Origin: Nitrospira_D sp019636945
GTDB lineage: Bacteria; Nitrospirota; Nitrospiria; Nitrospirales; Nitrospiraceae
Assembly (NCBI RefSeq): GCF_047338595.1
Contig: NZ_JBLFBO010000006.1
Location: 62,001 to 126,000, forward strand
Reading direction: 5' to 3'
DNA: 64,000 bases
The position numbers and the translations under genes were made by a program. Positions 25,518 to 33,610 of this stretch are shown here, piece by piece. The notes under the pieces were generated by a model. That model ran no database searches and was not told where the DNA came from. It worked only from the letters and a program-made list of their open reading frames with translations. Positions within the stretch are counted from its first letter, which is position 1. Each line of letters starts with the position of its first letter.

Positions 25518-25759
25518 GTGACGGTTCGATAAGCCGAAGATCTGGGGCACGCGCTGGGTTTGTCCGCGGCGGATAACGCTGAAATGGAATTTCGGTCGGA
25601 ACTCACCGTCGCCTGGCCAAAATCATTCAAGCCGGTCGGCTGATCCATCTAGCGATTGCAAACGGGAATACCCACGGGGTCTCGACCGATGTGCTGATTC
25701 GGGTCCTGGCCGCGACCGGTCATCGGGCAGAAGTCCGGGTCAAAAAGGCAGCAGCCTAA
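25518..25759 (+). pseudogene. Wrecked XRE/HTH-type regulator (antitoxin-like) gene
   Basis: GTG 25518 starts a frame MTVR that meets a stop at codon 5. Reading on gives EDLGHALGLSAADNAEMEFR, a typical opening of the small XRE regulators that accompany RelE/HigB toxins. A one-base frameshift near 25610 is needed to continue as LAKIIQAGRLIHLA. The helix-turn-helix core is deleted, jumping directly to NTHGVSTDVLIRVLAATGHR and the end KKAAA. At least one stop, one frameshift and one internal deletion make it a clear relic. No matching toxin is seen. The following bases 25760-26041 hold no gene I can support. Confidence 0.65.
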
Positions 25760-26041
25760 TCCGATAATCTGCCGATGGAAGGACGCAACAAGCTCGCCGT
25801 CATTCCGGTGGAGCGGACCGAAGAAGTCCTACTGGCGGCCTCAAGCAGGACATCCCCACCGCCTCACCGACTGAACGGGATAAACTGTGAGCGACTGAGA
25901 CGCCTCGCAGCCGTACTGGCCTAACTGAAAATTTATCGTAGCGACACTCCCCTTGAGCTTCCCTCTTTGTGTAATCTTGCTTTCTACTCCCCAGAGGGGT
26001 AGGACAGTGGCCATCCAAGCTACTAGCCGGAGCAGGACTTC

Positions 26042-27328
26042 ATGACAGAACCAACGATCATCTGCCCAAACTGCAAAACAGAGATCAAGCTGACCGAATC
26101 CCTTGCCGCGCCCTTGATCGAATCAACGCGTCGCGACTACGAAAAGCGACTCGCGCTCAAGGATTCAGACATAGCCAAAAAGGAAGAAGTGCTGCGCGAG
26201 CGAGAAGAAGCGGTCACGAAGGCTAAGCAGGCCATCGACGATCAGGTTGCCGAGAAGCTCGTAGTGGAACGGACAAGAATTGCCAGCGAGGAATCCAAGA
26301 AGGCGAAACTGGCCCTGCAATCAGATATCGATCAAAAGGCACGAGAATTGACCGAACTCCAAGAGGTCCTTACCCAGCGCGATATCAAACTCGCCGAGGC
26401 TCAGAAAGCACAGGCCGATCTGATCCGACAAAAACGCGAGTTGGATGATGCCAAACGCGAGCTGGAACTCACGGTCGAAAAGCGGGTGCAGGATGGATTG
26501 CTGGCTACCCGCGAACAGGCGAAAAAAGAGGCAGAAGAGAGCCTGAAGCTCAAGGTGCTGGAGAAGGAACAAACTATCGCCTCCATGCAGACCCAGATCG
26601 AAGAACTCAAACGCAGGGCGGAACAGGGATCGCAGCAACTCCAAGGCGAGGTCCAGGAACTCGAGCTGGAAGCTGTGCTCAGGACCAAGTTTCCGAGAGA
26701 CACGGTCGAGCCTGTCCCCAAAGGTGAATTCGGCGGCGATGCCCTCCAGCGGGTCATGGGTCCTCTCGGTCAGCTCTGTGGAACCATCTTATGGGAATCC
26801 AAGCGAACCAAGAATTGGAGTGATGGCTGGTTGGTCAAGCTCCGGGACGACCAGCGAACGGCGAAAGCAGACATTGCTATTATCGTCAGCCAGACTCTTC
26901 CCAAGGACGTCGAGTCTTTTGACTTGGTCGATGGAATCTGGGTCACGAATGCAAAGTCCGTGTTCTCCCTGGCAGTCGCTCTCCGCCATTCCTTAATCGA
27001 ACTCGCCTCAGCCCGGCAGGCACTTGATGGCCAACAGACCAAGACCGAAATGGTCTACCAGTATCTCACCGGACCACGGTTCCGCCATCGAGTCGAAGCC
27101 ATCGTTGAGGCGTTCTCGTCCATGCAGGAAGATCTGGATAGAGAGAAAAAGGCCATCACGAAACAATGGGCCAAACGAGAGGAACAGATCGAACGGGTCA
27201 TGCAAGCGACTGTTGGCATGTATGGGGACTTACAAGCGATTGCCGGAAAATCGCTCCAAGAAATAGAAGGGCTCGAACTCACAGCATTGGAGTCCAAAAA
27301 CCCAGCTCAACAAATGTTCCCTGAGTAA
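26042..27328 (+). CDS. DUF2130 coiled-coil protein
   Basis: The 428-residue protein starts with a Cys pair (CPNCK) as in a short zinc-binding motif, then has a coiled coil of about 190 residues (30-225, many Lys/Glu/Gln heptads). The C-terminal domain matches DUF2130: LRTKFPRDTVEPVPKGEFGG, LWESKRTKNWSDGWL, then AIIVSQTLP and an AMYQ-like VYQYLTG stretch. The D...ExK pattern (GGD ... WESK) suggests a restriction-endonuclease-like fold, which is my inference. It is intact, uses codons like the neighbours, and lies between the two repeat blocks. ATG 26042 is preceded by CAGGA. The role is unknown; it may be a nuclease or DNA-end protein. Confidence 0.85.
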   Translation: MTEPTIICPNCKTEIKLTESLAAPLIESTRRDYEKRLALKDSDIAKKEEVLREREEAVTKAKQAIDDQVAEKLVVERTRIASEESKKAKLALQSDIDQKARELTELQEVLTQRDIKLAEAQKAQADLIRQKRELDDAKRELELTVEKRVQDGLLATREQAKKEAEESLKLKVLEKEQTIASMQTQIEELKRRAEQGSQQLQGEVQELELEAVLRTKFPRDTVEPVPKGEFGGDALQRVMGPLGQLCGTILWESKRTKNWSDGWLVKLRDDQRTAKADIAIIVSQTLPKDVESFDLVDGIWVTNAKSVFSLAVALRHSLIELASARQALDGQQTKTEMVYQYLTGPRFRHRVEAIVEAFSSMQEDLDREKKAITKQWAKREEQIERVMQATVGMYGDLQAIAGKSLQEIEGLELTALESKNPAQQMFPE

Positions 27329-27340
27329 AGCATCAACAGC

Positions 27341-27583
27341 GATGCGTCTGGGGTCCTACCGCTGCTCGCAAAGCTTCAAAATTCAAAGACCGACTGGATG
27401 ATCTTGACGGAGATTGCGTCGGCGTTCGGCAAGATTCCCGATAAGCGCTCGATCCAACCACTCTACGACCTGGACAAAAAACTCCAGGCCATTCGCGATC
27501 CCGACAACATGACACTCAAGAAACTGAAAGAGGCCGTCTTCTGGTCCATCAAGCAGTGCGACACCTGGGATCAGTACAGCTGA
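27341..27583 (+). pseudogene. Truncated copy of the HEAT-repeat gene (3' end only)
   Basis: In the frame starting 27341 the translation reads DASGVLPLLAKLQNSKTD and continues to KQCDTWDQYS with no stop or frameshift, so selection or recent origin has kept it open. It covers only the final 80 residues of the 363-residue secreted HEAT protein. It begins 12 bases after the DUF2130 stop with no signal peptide and no evident ribosome site. It is best taken as a fragment left by duplication rather than a working gene. Confidence 0.75.
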
Positions 27584-27751
27584 GCTTGCATGCCTTGCGT
27601 CCCTAACTGGCAACAGGTAGACTTGCTACTGCTGAGAATCTAACTGCGGAACATGTGCCGTACCGGTACGAAATGAGGCCATGATACGCGGGCTTCGGAA
27701 TGTCTACCACACAGCTCCGTTCGGCCAAGGCCATCATCGAGGAGCGCAAAG

Positions 27752-28063
27752 GTGAAATCTGCAACGCTTGGGAAGAACATTTCGGGAGCTGAGGTCACCA
27801 ACATCTCGAAGCATGGCTTCTGGGTCTTACTGACCGACCAAGAGCTCTTTGTCGCATTCAAGGCCTTTCCCTGGTTCAAAGGCGCTTCGGTAGAAGAAAT
27901 CATCAACGTCGAATGGCCACAACCACATCACCTCTATTGGCCCGCTCTCGATATCGATCTTGCTGTCGCGTCTATTCAATCCCCTGAGAAGTTCCCCCTC
28001 GTCTCCAAAGTCTCACGAAAGACAAAGTTATCCAGTCGGCGAACAAAGCTGACACGCGTCTAA
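27752..28063 (+). CDS. DUF2442-type small protein (intact)
   Basis: The 103-residue protein matches DUF2442: the core NISGAEVTNISKHGFWVLL, LTDQELFVAFKAFPWFKGAS, EEIINVEWPQPHHLYWPALD and DIDLAVASIQSPEKFPLV. The tail is basic (SRKTKLSSRRTKLTRV). DUF2442 proteins often occur beside DUF4160 proteins or near toxin-antitoxin modules; the biochemical role is unknown. The GTG at 27752 has GAGGAG seven bases ahead. A second frame, 27699-27791, encodes a 30-residue peptide (MSTTQLRSAKAIIEERKGEI start) that overlaps it and might be the end of a lost upstream partner. This is the intact version of the frameshifted copy at 25124. Confidence 0.75.
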   Translation: MKSATLGKNISGAEVTNISKHGFWVLLTDQELFVAFKAFPWFKGASVEEIINVEWPQPHHLYWPALDIDLAVASIQSPEKFPLVSKVSRKTKLSSRRTKLTRV

Positions 28064-28325
28064 CCAGGAAGGCGACCAGCTCGATATGACGTGGTATTGA
28101 GGCCTTCGATGACACCCTGGAATGGCTTGACGATCACAGATTGACAGTGAGACGCAGGAAACCAGAAATGGTGTCAAGATCCCTTACGCTCTTTAGGAAG
28201 CTCAAGAAAACGGTGTTCTGGGCGATCAAACAGTGCGGTACGTGGGATCAGCATAGCTGAGCGCGGTGATCATTTATTCAGCCTGTCCCCTTTTATTTCC
28301 CGCCTAGTAAAGAAGGGTCCTGTTG

Positions 28326-28354
28326 TTGATGATATAAGTCCTTTAAGTTACTAT
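28326..28354 (+). promoter_or_regulatory. Predicted promoter for the P-loop ATPase gene
   Basis: TTGATG (28326-28331) and TACTAT (28349-28354) are spaced by 17 bases. The expected start of transcription is about ten bases before the AAGG ribosome site of ATG 28372, so the leader would be very short. The region is AT-richer than its surroundings. Confidence 0.4.
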
Positions 28355-28371
28355 CCTTTGCAGAAGGTCTT

Positions 28372-30696
28372 ATGGACAAACCCGTCGGCTTATTCGCCTA
28401 CCCTTCCAATCCTGTTACTGTCGGACAAGCTATCCAGACAACTCTAAGTCAAACCGAAACGTCCATTTCTTCTTGGGAAGAAAATGATATCGCTGGAAGA
28501 TTCCTACTGAGCCCTATTCTCACCAGAATTGAAGATGGCAACTGCTTACTCGCAGACATCACTTATCTCAATTTCAACGTTGTATTCGAAATTGGCTATG
28601 CGATAGGCAGAAACAAACGTGTCATCCTGCTTAGAAATACATCGTTGATAGGAAACGATGACCTAAGAAGAGAGGTGGGAATTTTTGACACTTTGGGCTA
28701 TCAGAGCTATGCAAACTCTGTAGAACTCTCAAGAATTATCACTTCCATTGATGACCTTGACCCATTGATCATCGACAGAACAACTCTGAATCGCCCGGTG
28801 CCAATTTACTTAGTCCTACCAAAGGTAAAAGCGGATTCTGAAATCAGAGTGATTTCTTGCCTAGCAAAGGCACGTCTGGAAAAGCGCACCTATGACCCGC
28901 AAGAGCATGGTCGGCTTGGAGCCGCAGACGCCATAGACGAAGTGGCTCAGTCTCTTGGAGTTGTTACATTGTTACTACCATCCAGCAGAGTTGATGCTGA
29001 AGTTCATAACATTCGCGCAGCGTTTATTGCTGGATTATCGATGGGTCTTGATAAACCACTGTTACTTATTCAGCTAGGAAATGAACCTGTTCCACTAGAC
29101 TGTCGCGACCTTGTTTATTCTGTCAGTTTCCCTAATCAGATTGATGAGCATATTGCAGAATTCTCCCCCAAAGTGATGGCACTCTACCAACTGATTGCGC
29201 CACCCCTCCCAATTCAGCCGAAAACTTTCGTTGCTAAACTCAATTTAGGTTCGTCTTCCGCAGAGAATGAGGTGCCAGACTTAGCCGGATATTACCTGGA
29301 GACAGACGAATTTCGGCGTACAAGCCGGGGCGAGGTAAGAATAGTTTCTGGGCGGAAAGGCACTGGAAAAACTGCGCTCTTTTTCCAGCTGCGAAATCGA
29401 CTGCGTGACTTTGGCAAATTGGTCGTGCTCGACTTACGCCCCGAAGGTTTCCAATTATTAAAATTCAAGGAGCGAGTTCTTGACTATCTGGAAGAAGGAT
29501 CAAGAAACCACACCATTACAATATTGTGGGAATACCTTCTCCTTCTAGAGACATGCCACAAGATCCTTAAAACTGACGAAGCTGCACACATGCGAGACCA
29601 ACGCCTCTATCTACCGTATAGAGAACTCGTTGATGCCTACGGTAAGGATCAATATGTCTCAGAGGGTGACTTTGCTGAAAGAATGCTAATGCTGACTCAG
29701 CGGATGGGAGATGCATTTGAAGCACATAATCACGCTCATACTCCCAATAAACAGCTTACATCAGGAGAAATATCCGAAATAATATACAGTCATGACGTAA
29801 CAGCTTTGCGGAATAGACTCGTAACCTACCTCAAGCACAAAGAAGGTCTCTGGATTCTATTTGATAACCTTGACAAGGGCTGGCCACCTTTCGGAGTTAC
29901 AGCTCATGACGTGATTACTTTACGCTGCCTAATAGAAGCACTTACTAAGATTGAGCAGCAGCTCGGGAAACGTCACATTTTGTGCCACGGCGTTGTTTTC
30001 ATTCGAAACGACGTCTATGAAATGCTCATTGATTCTTCCCCTGACCGCGGGAAAGCAGCTCAGATCACATTGGATTGGACAGATCAGGATCTACTCAGAG
30101 AACTGCTTCGTAGGCGGTTTACCTATAATCTCCAAGATGACACGCTAAAGTTTGAAGATTTGTGGTTGCAGGCTTGTGTTTCACATATCAAAGGATCTGA
30201 AACTTCTCAATACATTATAGACCGTAGCCTTATGCGGCCACGGTCACTGATAGATCTACTTCGACTCTGTAGGAGCCATGCAGTTAATTTAGGTCATGAC
30301 AAAATTCAAGTGGCAGACATTGAGGCCGGTGAGACCACGTTCTCCAATGTACTGCTCAATGAGATGTCACTTGAAATACGAGACGTGTTCCCAGGAGCGC
30401 AAAATATTCTTTACGAATTCCTTGAATGCGAAAATGAATTAACAGAGACACAGGTATTACTCTTTCTAAGAAGAAAGATAGAAGAAAGTAACTTACAGAA
30501 GGTCTTTGATCTACTCATTTGGTACGGCTTTTTAGGACTTATTCGCGGGACAGGTGAAGTGACATTCATTTATCACGTACTGTATGACTTTAAGAAATTA
30601 AAGGGGTTGATTGAAAACAAAAGAGCAGCAGGAGGTGCAAAGTTTCTAATAAACTCTGCTTTCTGGAAAGCATTGGAGACTAAGCGGCTTTCATAA
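28372..30696 (+). CDS. P-loop ATPase with two deoxyribosyltransferase/TIR-like N-terminal domains
   Basis: This 774-residue protein has at least three domains. Residues 1-110 contain ITYLNFNVVFEIGYAIGRN and VILLRN, the usual core of nucleoside 2-deoxyribosyltransferase-like or TIR-like folds. Residues 140-275 repeat the theme (AAFIAGLSMGLDKPLLLIQ). Residues 300-600 form an AAA-type ATPase with Walker A SGRKGTGKTALF near 326-335 and a Walker B-like WILFDNLDKGW near 494-502, resembling the Sll1717 family of P-loop ATPases. The last 170 residues are helical, perhaps winged-helix. It is visibly AT-richer than its neighbours. Proteins combining NAD- or nucleotide-binding sensors with such ATPases are frequent in phage defence; that role is inferred. 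No partner gene is evident. Confidence 0.8.
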   Translation: MDKPVGLFAYPSNPVTVGQAIQTTLSQTETSISSWEENDIAGRFLLSPILTRIEDGNCLLADITYLNFNVVFEIGYAIGRNKRVILLRNTSLIGNDDLRREVGIFDTLGYQSYANSVELSRIITSIDDLDPLIIDRTTLNRPVPIYLVLPKVKADSEIRVISCLAKARLEKRTYDPQEHGRLGAADAIDEVAQSLGVVTLLLPSSRVDAEVHNIRAAFIAGLSMGLDKPLLLIQLGNEPVPLDCRDLVYSVSFPNQIDEHIAEFSPKVMALYQLIAPPLPIQPKTFVAKLNLGSSSAENEVPDLAGYYLETDEFRRTSRGEVRIVSGRKGTGKTALFFQLRNRLRDFGKLVVLDLRPEGFQLLKFKERVLDYLEEGSRNHTITILWEYLLLLETCHKILKTDEAAHMRDQRLYLPYRELVDAYGKDQYVSEGDFAERMLMLTQRMGDAFEAHNHAHTPNKQLTSGEISEIIYSHDVTALRNRLVTYLKHKEGLWILFDNLDKGWPPFGVTAHDVITLRCLIEALTKIEQQLGKRHILCHGVVFIRNDVYEMLIDSSPDRGKAAQITLDWTDQDLLRELLRRRFTYNLQDDTLKFEDLWLQACVSHIKGSETSQYIIDRSLMRPRSLIDLLRLCRSHAVNLGHDKIQVADIEAGETTFSNVLLNEMSLEIRDVFPGAQNILYEFLECENELTETQVLLFLRRKIEESNLQKVFDLLIWYGFLGLIRGTGEVTFIYHVLYDFKKLKGLIENKRAAGGAKFLINSAFWKALETKRLS

Positions 30697-30808
30697 GCTA
30701 ACACATCGAAACTCGCCGAAATCCCGCCGAATGGAAGCACACCCCTTTCCCGCACTAAACTCTGCTCGTCAAACCTTCATTACTGTGACATATAGGAACG
30801 AGTAGCGC

Positions 30809-31204
30809 GTGTACGACACAGTCCTCGCTGAGCTCCGAGCCGGGAGAAAGTCCAGTCACTGGATCTGGTTTATCTTTCCGCAAACCGCCGGTCTTGGCCA
30901 CAGCAGCATGGCACAACAATTCGCCATCGCCTCGCTTGAAGAGGCCAAAGCCTATCTGCAACACCCAGTCCTGGGTCAGAGACTCCGAGAGTGTACCCAG
31001 CTTGTTCTGAATGTGGAGGGTCGCAGCGCCGAGGAGATCTTCGGCTATCCCGACTATCTCAAATTCCGGTCCTGCATGACCTTGTTTTCAGCCGCCACCA
31101 CTGACAACACCCTCTTCAAGAACGCGCTGGAGAAATACTTCGACGGGCAACCCGACCAATCGACGCTCGACATCCTGGCACAGCAATGTCTTAGGGCAAT
31201 ATAG
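30809..31204 (+). CDS. DUF1810-type protein lacking its usual N-terminus
   Basis: The 131-residue protein starts at GTG (VYDTVLAELRAGRKSSHWIW) and contains WFIFPQTAGLGHSSMAQQF, LEEAKAYLQHPVLGQRL, GYPDYLKFRSCMTLFS and a YFDGQPDQSTLDIL end, as in DUF1810. Usual members have about 15-20 residues before VYDTVLAEL; here a TAG stop stands two codons before the start and no ribosome site is seen. The gene may therefore be truncated or translated at low level. The domain is distantly related to NADAR/macro-like enzymes by my recollection. It follows the ATPase by 112 bases. Confidence in the family is good, in function low. Confidence 0.7.
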   Translation: MYDTVLAELRAGRKSSHWIWFIFPQTAGLGHSSMAQQFAIASLEEAKAYLQHPVLGQRLRECTQLVLNVEGRSAEEIFGYPDYLKFRSCMTLFSAATTDNTLFKNALEKYFDGQPDQSTLDILAQQCLRAI

Positions 31205-31304
31205 AGGGACACCTGGCCGCGTCCTAACCCCCTTCAGAGAGTTACTTGATTTTTAGCCGAGTGGGGCTTAGCCTAGCACTAGTTGAACGACTTAGAGGAT
31301 ACTC

Positions 31305-31526
31305 ATGGCAAAGGTTACTCAATTTAAAATCGAGTTAGAACAAGAGGAAGATGGCCGCTGGATCGGCGAGGTGCCATCACTGCCCGGCGTGATGGCCTAT
31401 GGGCAAACGAAAGGTGCTGCCCTCGCGGCTGTCCAAGCCTTGGCTCTTCGTGCAATGGCCGATCGCCTCGAACATGACGAGGCGGTACCTGAGGAGCTGC
31501 TGAACGTCTCGTTTATTGCGGCATGA
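31305..31526 (+). CDS. hicB: HicB-type antitoxin
   Basis: The 73-residue protein is a HicB-like partial RNase H fold: FKIELEQEEDGRWIGEVPSL, PGVMAYGQTKGAALAAVQAL. It neutralises HicA and, in longer members, binds DNA to repress the operon; the C-terminal DNA-binding domain is absent here. It overlaps hicA by four bases (ATGA), the common arrangement. ATG 31305 has GAGGA nine bases upstream. The pair is in an accessory region with defence-like genes. Confidence 0.85.
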   Translation: MAKVTQFKIELEQEEDGRWIGEVPSLPGVMAYGQTKGAALAAVQALALRAMADRLEHDEAVPEELLNVSFIAA

Positions 31527-31735
31527 GCCGTTGGCCGTCGACTCACGCTTCTCGTGTTCTCTCCAGACTCCTCCGCATCGGTTGGCAGATCAAACGAACG
31601 ACCGGTTCTCATAAAATTCTACAACGGACTGGATGGCCCGATGTCGTCTTTGCGTTTCACGATCGCGACGAGATTGGTCCACGTATGTTGGCCCGCCTAG
31701 CCAAGGTGACAGGTCTTAAACCAGAAGACCTGTGA
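31523..31735 (+). CDS. hicA: HicA-type mRNA interferase toxin
   Basis: A 70-residue protein with the HicA dsRBD-like fold. It has the conserved VLSRLLRIGWQIKRTTGSHK and the catalytic His in GSHKIL, then VVFAFHDRDEIGPRMLARL and the closing TGLKPEDL. HicA degrades mRNA; here the order is antitoxin first, toxin second. The catalytic His is present, so the toxin should be active. The short size is normal. Stop is followed by the sigma-54 activator gene in 144 bases. Confidence 0.85.
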   Translation: MSRWPSTHASRVLSRLLRIGWQIKRTTGSHKILQRTGWPDVVFAFHDRDEIGPRMLARLAKVTGLKPEDL

Positions 31736-31879
31736 AAACAGAGGCCGGTTCTCAGCACCACCTCTCTCATCAGCAGCGCATTTCCATCCCGCAACCAGCC
31801 TCCTCCTACAGATTGACAATCCTCGGTCCGGGACTTATCGTCCTCCACGCTGGACCTCGTCCACATCGGAGACCACCAG

Positions 31880-33457
31880 ATGGAGAGTCCTTCCTCGTCA
31901 ACCCCATCCTCCCCTGCTCAGAAGGCGCTTGATCGCATCGCGCTGCAGATGGCGTCGAGCCTGGACCTCCATGTCGTGCTCACCACCATCACACAAGGTC
32001 TCGTCGATGACCTGGACGCCGCCTTTGCCCGCATCTGGCTGCTCGGTCCAGGCGATCTCTGTACCGGCTGTTACAAGGCCTCTGCCTGCAGAGACCAGAC
32101 CCAGTGTTTACATCTCAGGGCGAGCGCGGGACTCTATTCAACTCTCGATGGGGAATACCGCCGTATTCCGTTGGGGTCGCTGAAGATCGGCAAGATCGCC
32201 CAAGGTTCGGGGCCGATGCAGACCAACGACGTGCTCGGCGACGATCGACTCCCGAACAAGCAATGGATGAAAGACAACGGGCTCCAGTCCTTTGCCGGGT
32301 ACCCCCTCGTCTTTCGCGGGGACGTGCTTGGCGTCATCGCGATGTTCGGGCGACGCCCCTTGGCGGATGAGGAATGTGAACGGCTCGCCACGTTTGCCCA
32401 TCAAGCAGCCACCGCAATCAAGAACGCCCAGCTCTTCGCCGAAGTCGAGCAACTCACCAATCGGCTTCAGGCTGAAAATGTGTACCTCCGGGAAGAGATC
32501 AAACTCGACCATCATTTCGATGAAATCATCGGTGAGAGCCAGGCGATGAAGGCTGTGTTGAAGAAAGTCGAACAAGTCGCACCGACCGATTCAACCGTCT
32601 TACTCTTGGGCGAAACCGGCACCGGCAAGGAGCTCATCGCTCGAGCCGTACACGACCTCAGCCCCCGCAGCGCGAGACCGCTTGTACGCGTCAATTGCGG
32701 CGCGATCCCCGCCAATCTCGTCGAGAGCGAATTGTTCGGCCACGAGAAGGGTGCCTTCACCGGCGCGCTCGCCAAGCGAATCGGACGCTTTGAACTGGCC
32801 GATGGCGGAACCATCTTTCTGGACGAGGTGGGTGAATTGCCGTTGGATGCACAGGTGAAACTCTTGCGTGTGCTCCAAGAACGGGAGTTCGAACGGATCG
32901 GCAGCGGCCGTTCCACAAAGGTGAATATCCGAGTGATCGCAGCGACGAATCGAGACCTCCCTGCCGCGGTGAAGGCCGGTTCATTCCGCTCCGATCTCCT
33001 CTACCGGCTCAACGTCTTCCCGATCGACCTGCCACCCTTGCGCAATCGGACATCGGATATTCCGCTCTTCGTGCGTACCTTTGCCGGACGATTGTCCAAG
33101 AAGTTTGGGAAACGACTCGATCAGATCTCGCAACAGACCATGGATCGCCTCATGCGCTACACCTGGCCCGGCAACGTCCGCGAACTGGAGAATGTCATCG
33201 AACGGGCCGCGATCCTCTCACCAGGACCTGTCCTCCAGGTTGATGAGGTGCTCTTCCAATCGGATCAAGCAGCAGCCCCTGACACGTCATGCACGCTCGA
33301 AGAAGTTGAGCGGGCCCATATCACCCTCGTACTACAAGAAGTTGATTGGGTGGTCGAAGGGAAGCAGGGCGCGGCGACGAGACTGGGCCTTCATCCCAAT
33401 ACGTTGCGATCCCGCATGCAGAAACTTGGCATCAAGAAACCACGTCCCTCCTCCTGA
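31880..33457 (+). CDS. GAF-domain sigma-54-dependent activator
   Basis: This 525-residue protein has an N-terminal GAF domain (residues 15-175) with an unusual cluster of four Cys, C61, C64, C70 and C76. The AAA+ domain (residues 215-440) has Walker A GETGTGKELIARAVH, the sigma-54-contacting GAFTGA loop in EKGAFTGALAKR, Walker B GGTIFLDEVGELP, and RYTWPGNVRELENV at its end. A Fis-type helix-turn-helix closes the protein (GAATRLGLHPNTLRSRMQKL). It should open -24/-12 promoters in response to a ligand or redox signal sensed by the GAF Cys cluster. A fitting -24/-12 promoter stands 153 bases downstream of its stop. GGAG precedes the ATG. Confidence 0.93.
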   Translation: MESPSSSTPSSPAQKALDRIALQMASSLDLHVVLTTITQGLVDDLDAAFARIWLLGPGDLCTGCYKASACRDQTQCLHLRASAGLYSTLDGEYRRIPLGSLKIGKIAQGSGPMQTNDVLGDDRLPNKQWMKDNGLQSFAGYPLVFRGDVLGVIAMFGRRPLADEECERLATFAHQAATAIKNAQLFAEVEQLTNRLQAENVYLREEIKLDHHFDEIIGESQAMKAVLKKVEQVAPTDSTVLLLGETGTGKELIARAVHDLSPRSARPLVRVNCGAIPANLVESELFGHEKGAFTGALAKRIGRFELADGGTIFLDEVGELPLDAQVKLLRVLQEREFERIGSGRSTKVNIRVIAATNRDLPAAVKAGSFRSDLLYRLNVFPIDLPPLRNRTSDIPLFVRTFAGRLSKKFGKRLDQISQQTMDRLMRYTWPGNVRELENVIERAAILSPGPVLQVDEVLFQSDQAAAPDTSCTLEEVERAHITLVLQEVDWVVEGKQGAATRLGLHPNTLRSRMQKLGIKKPRPSS

Positions 33458-33481
33458 TCACACATCCGACAGACTTCCTCC

Positions 33482-33510
33482 GATATATCGTAGAGCCACG
33501 AGATATCGTG
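33482..33510 (+). promoter_or_regulatory. Putative upstream activating sites (ATATCGT repeats)
   Basis: GATATATCGT (33482-33491) and GAGATATCGT (33500-33509) are near-identical direct repeats 18 bases apart. CGATATATCG (33481-33490) is also a perfect palindrome, and CACGAGATATCGTG (33497-33510) has 5-base inverted arms. They lie 100-130 bases before the -24/-12 promoter, the usual place for activator binding. Confidence 0.4.
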
Positions 33511-33610
33511 GAACTGTCCGTCTGCCTTCTCACATCATGTTGAACCATTCTTTCATCTAACTCCTGACCTGTTCAGCAGTTTCTTCGCTTTCGTCGATGA
33601 CGACAAGTCA

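Larger units (their letters stand above)
27341..28260 (+). repeat. Repeat block 2: HEAT 3' end, intact DUF2442, second HEAT tail
   Basis: Second copy of the block at 24784-25467. It has the same 243-base HEAT tail, the same non-coding linker with extra sequence (27662-27760), a whole DUF2442 gene and, at 28198-28260, another HEAT tail in frame (KLKKTVFWAIKQCGTWDQHS then stop). The last tail is preceded by about 135 bases not matched in block 1. Similarity is visible at DNA level, including non-coding bases. Confidence 0.8.

Noticed and set aside
25773..25923. A 50-codon reading frame (MEGRNKLAVIP start) between the XRE relic and DUF2130
   Set aside because: No ribosome site, no recognisable features and low similarity to any family I know; probably part of decayed DNA.
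24784..28260. The repeated blocks as a CRISPR array or insertion sequence
   Set aside because: The repeats are long, gene-like and unequal, with no short regular spacers, no terminal inverted repeats and no transposase reading frame.
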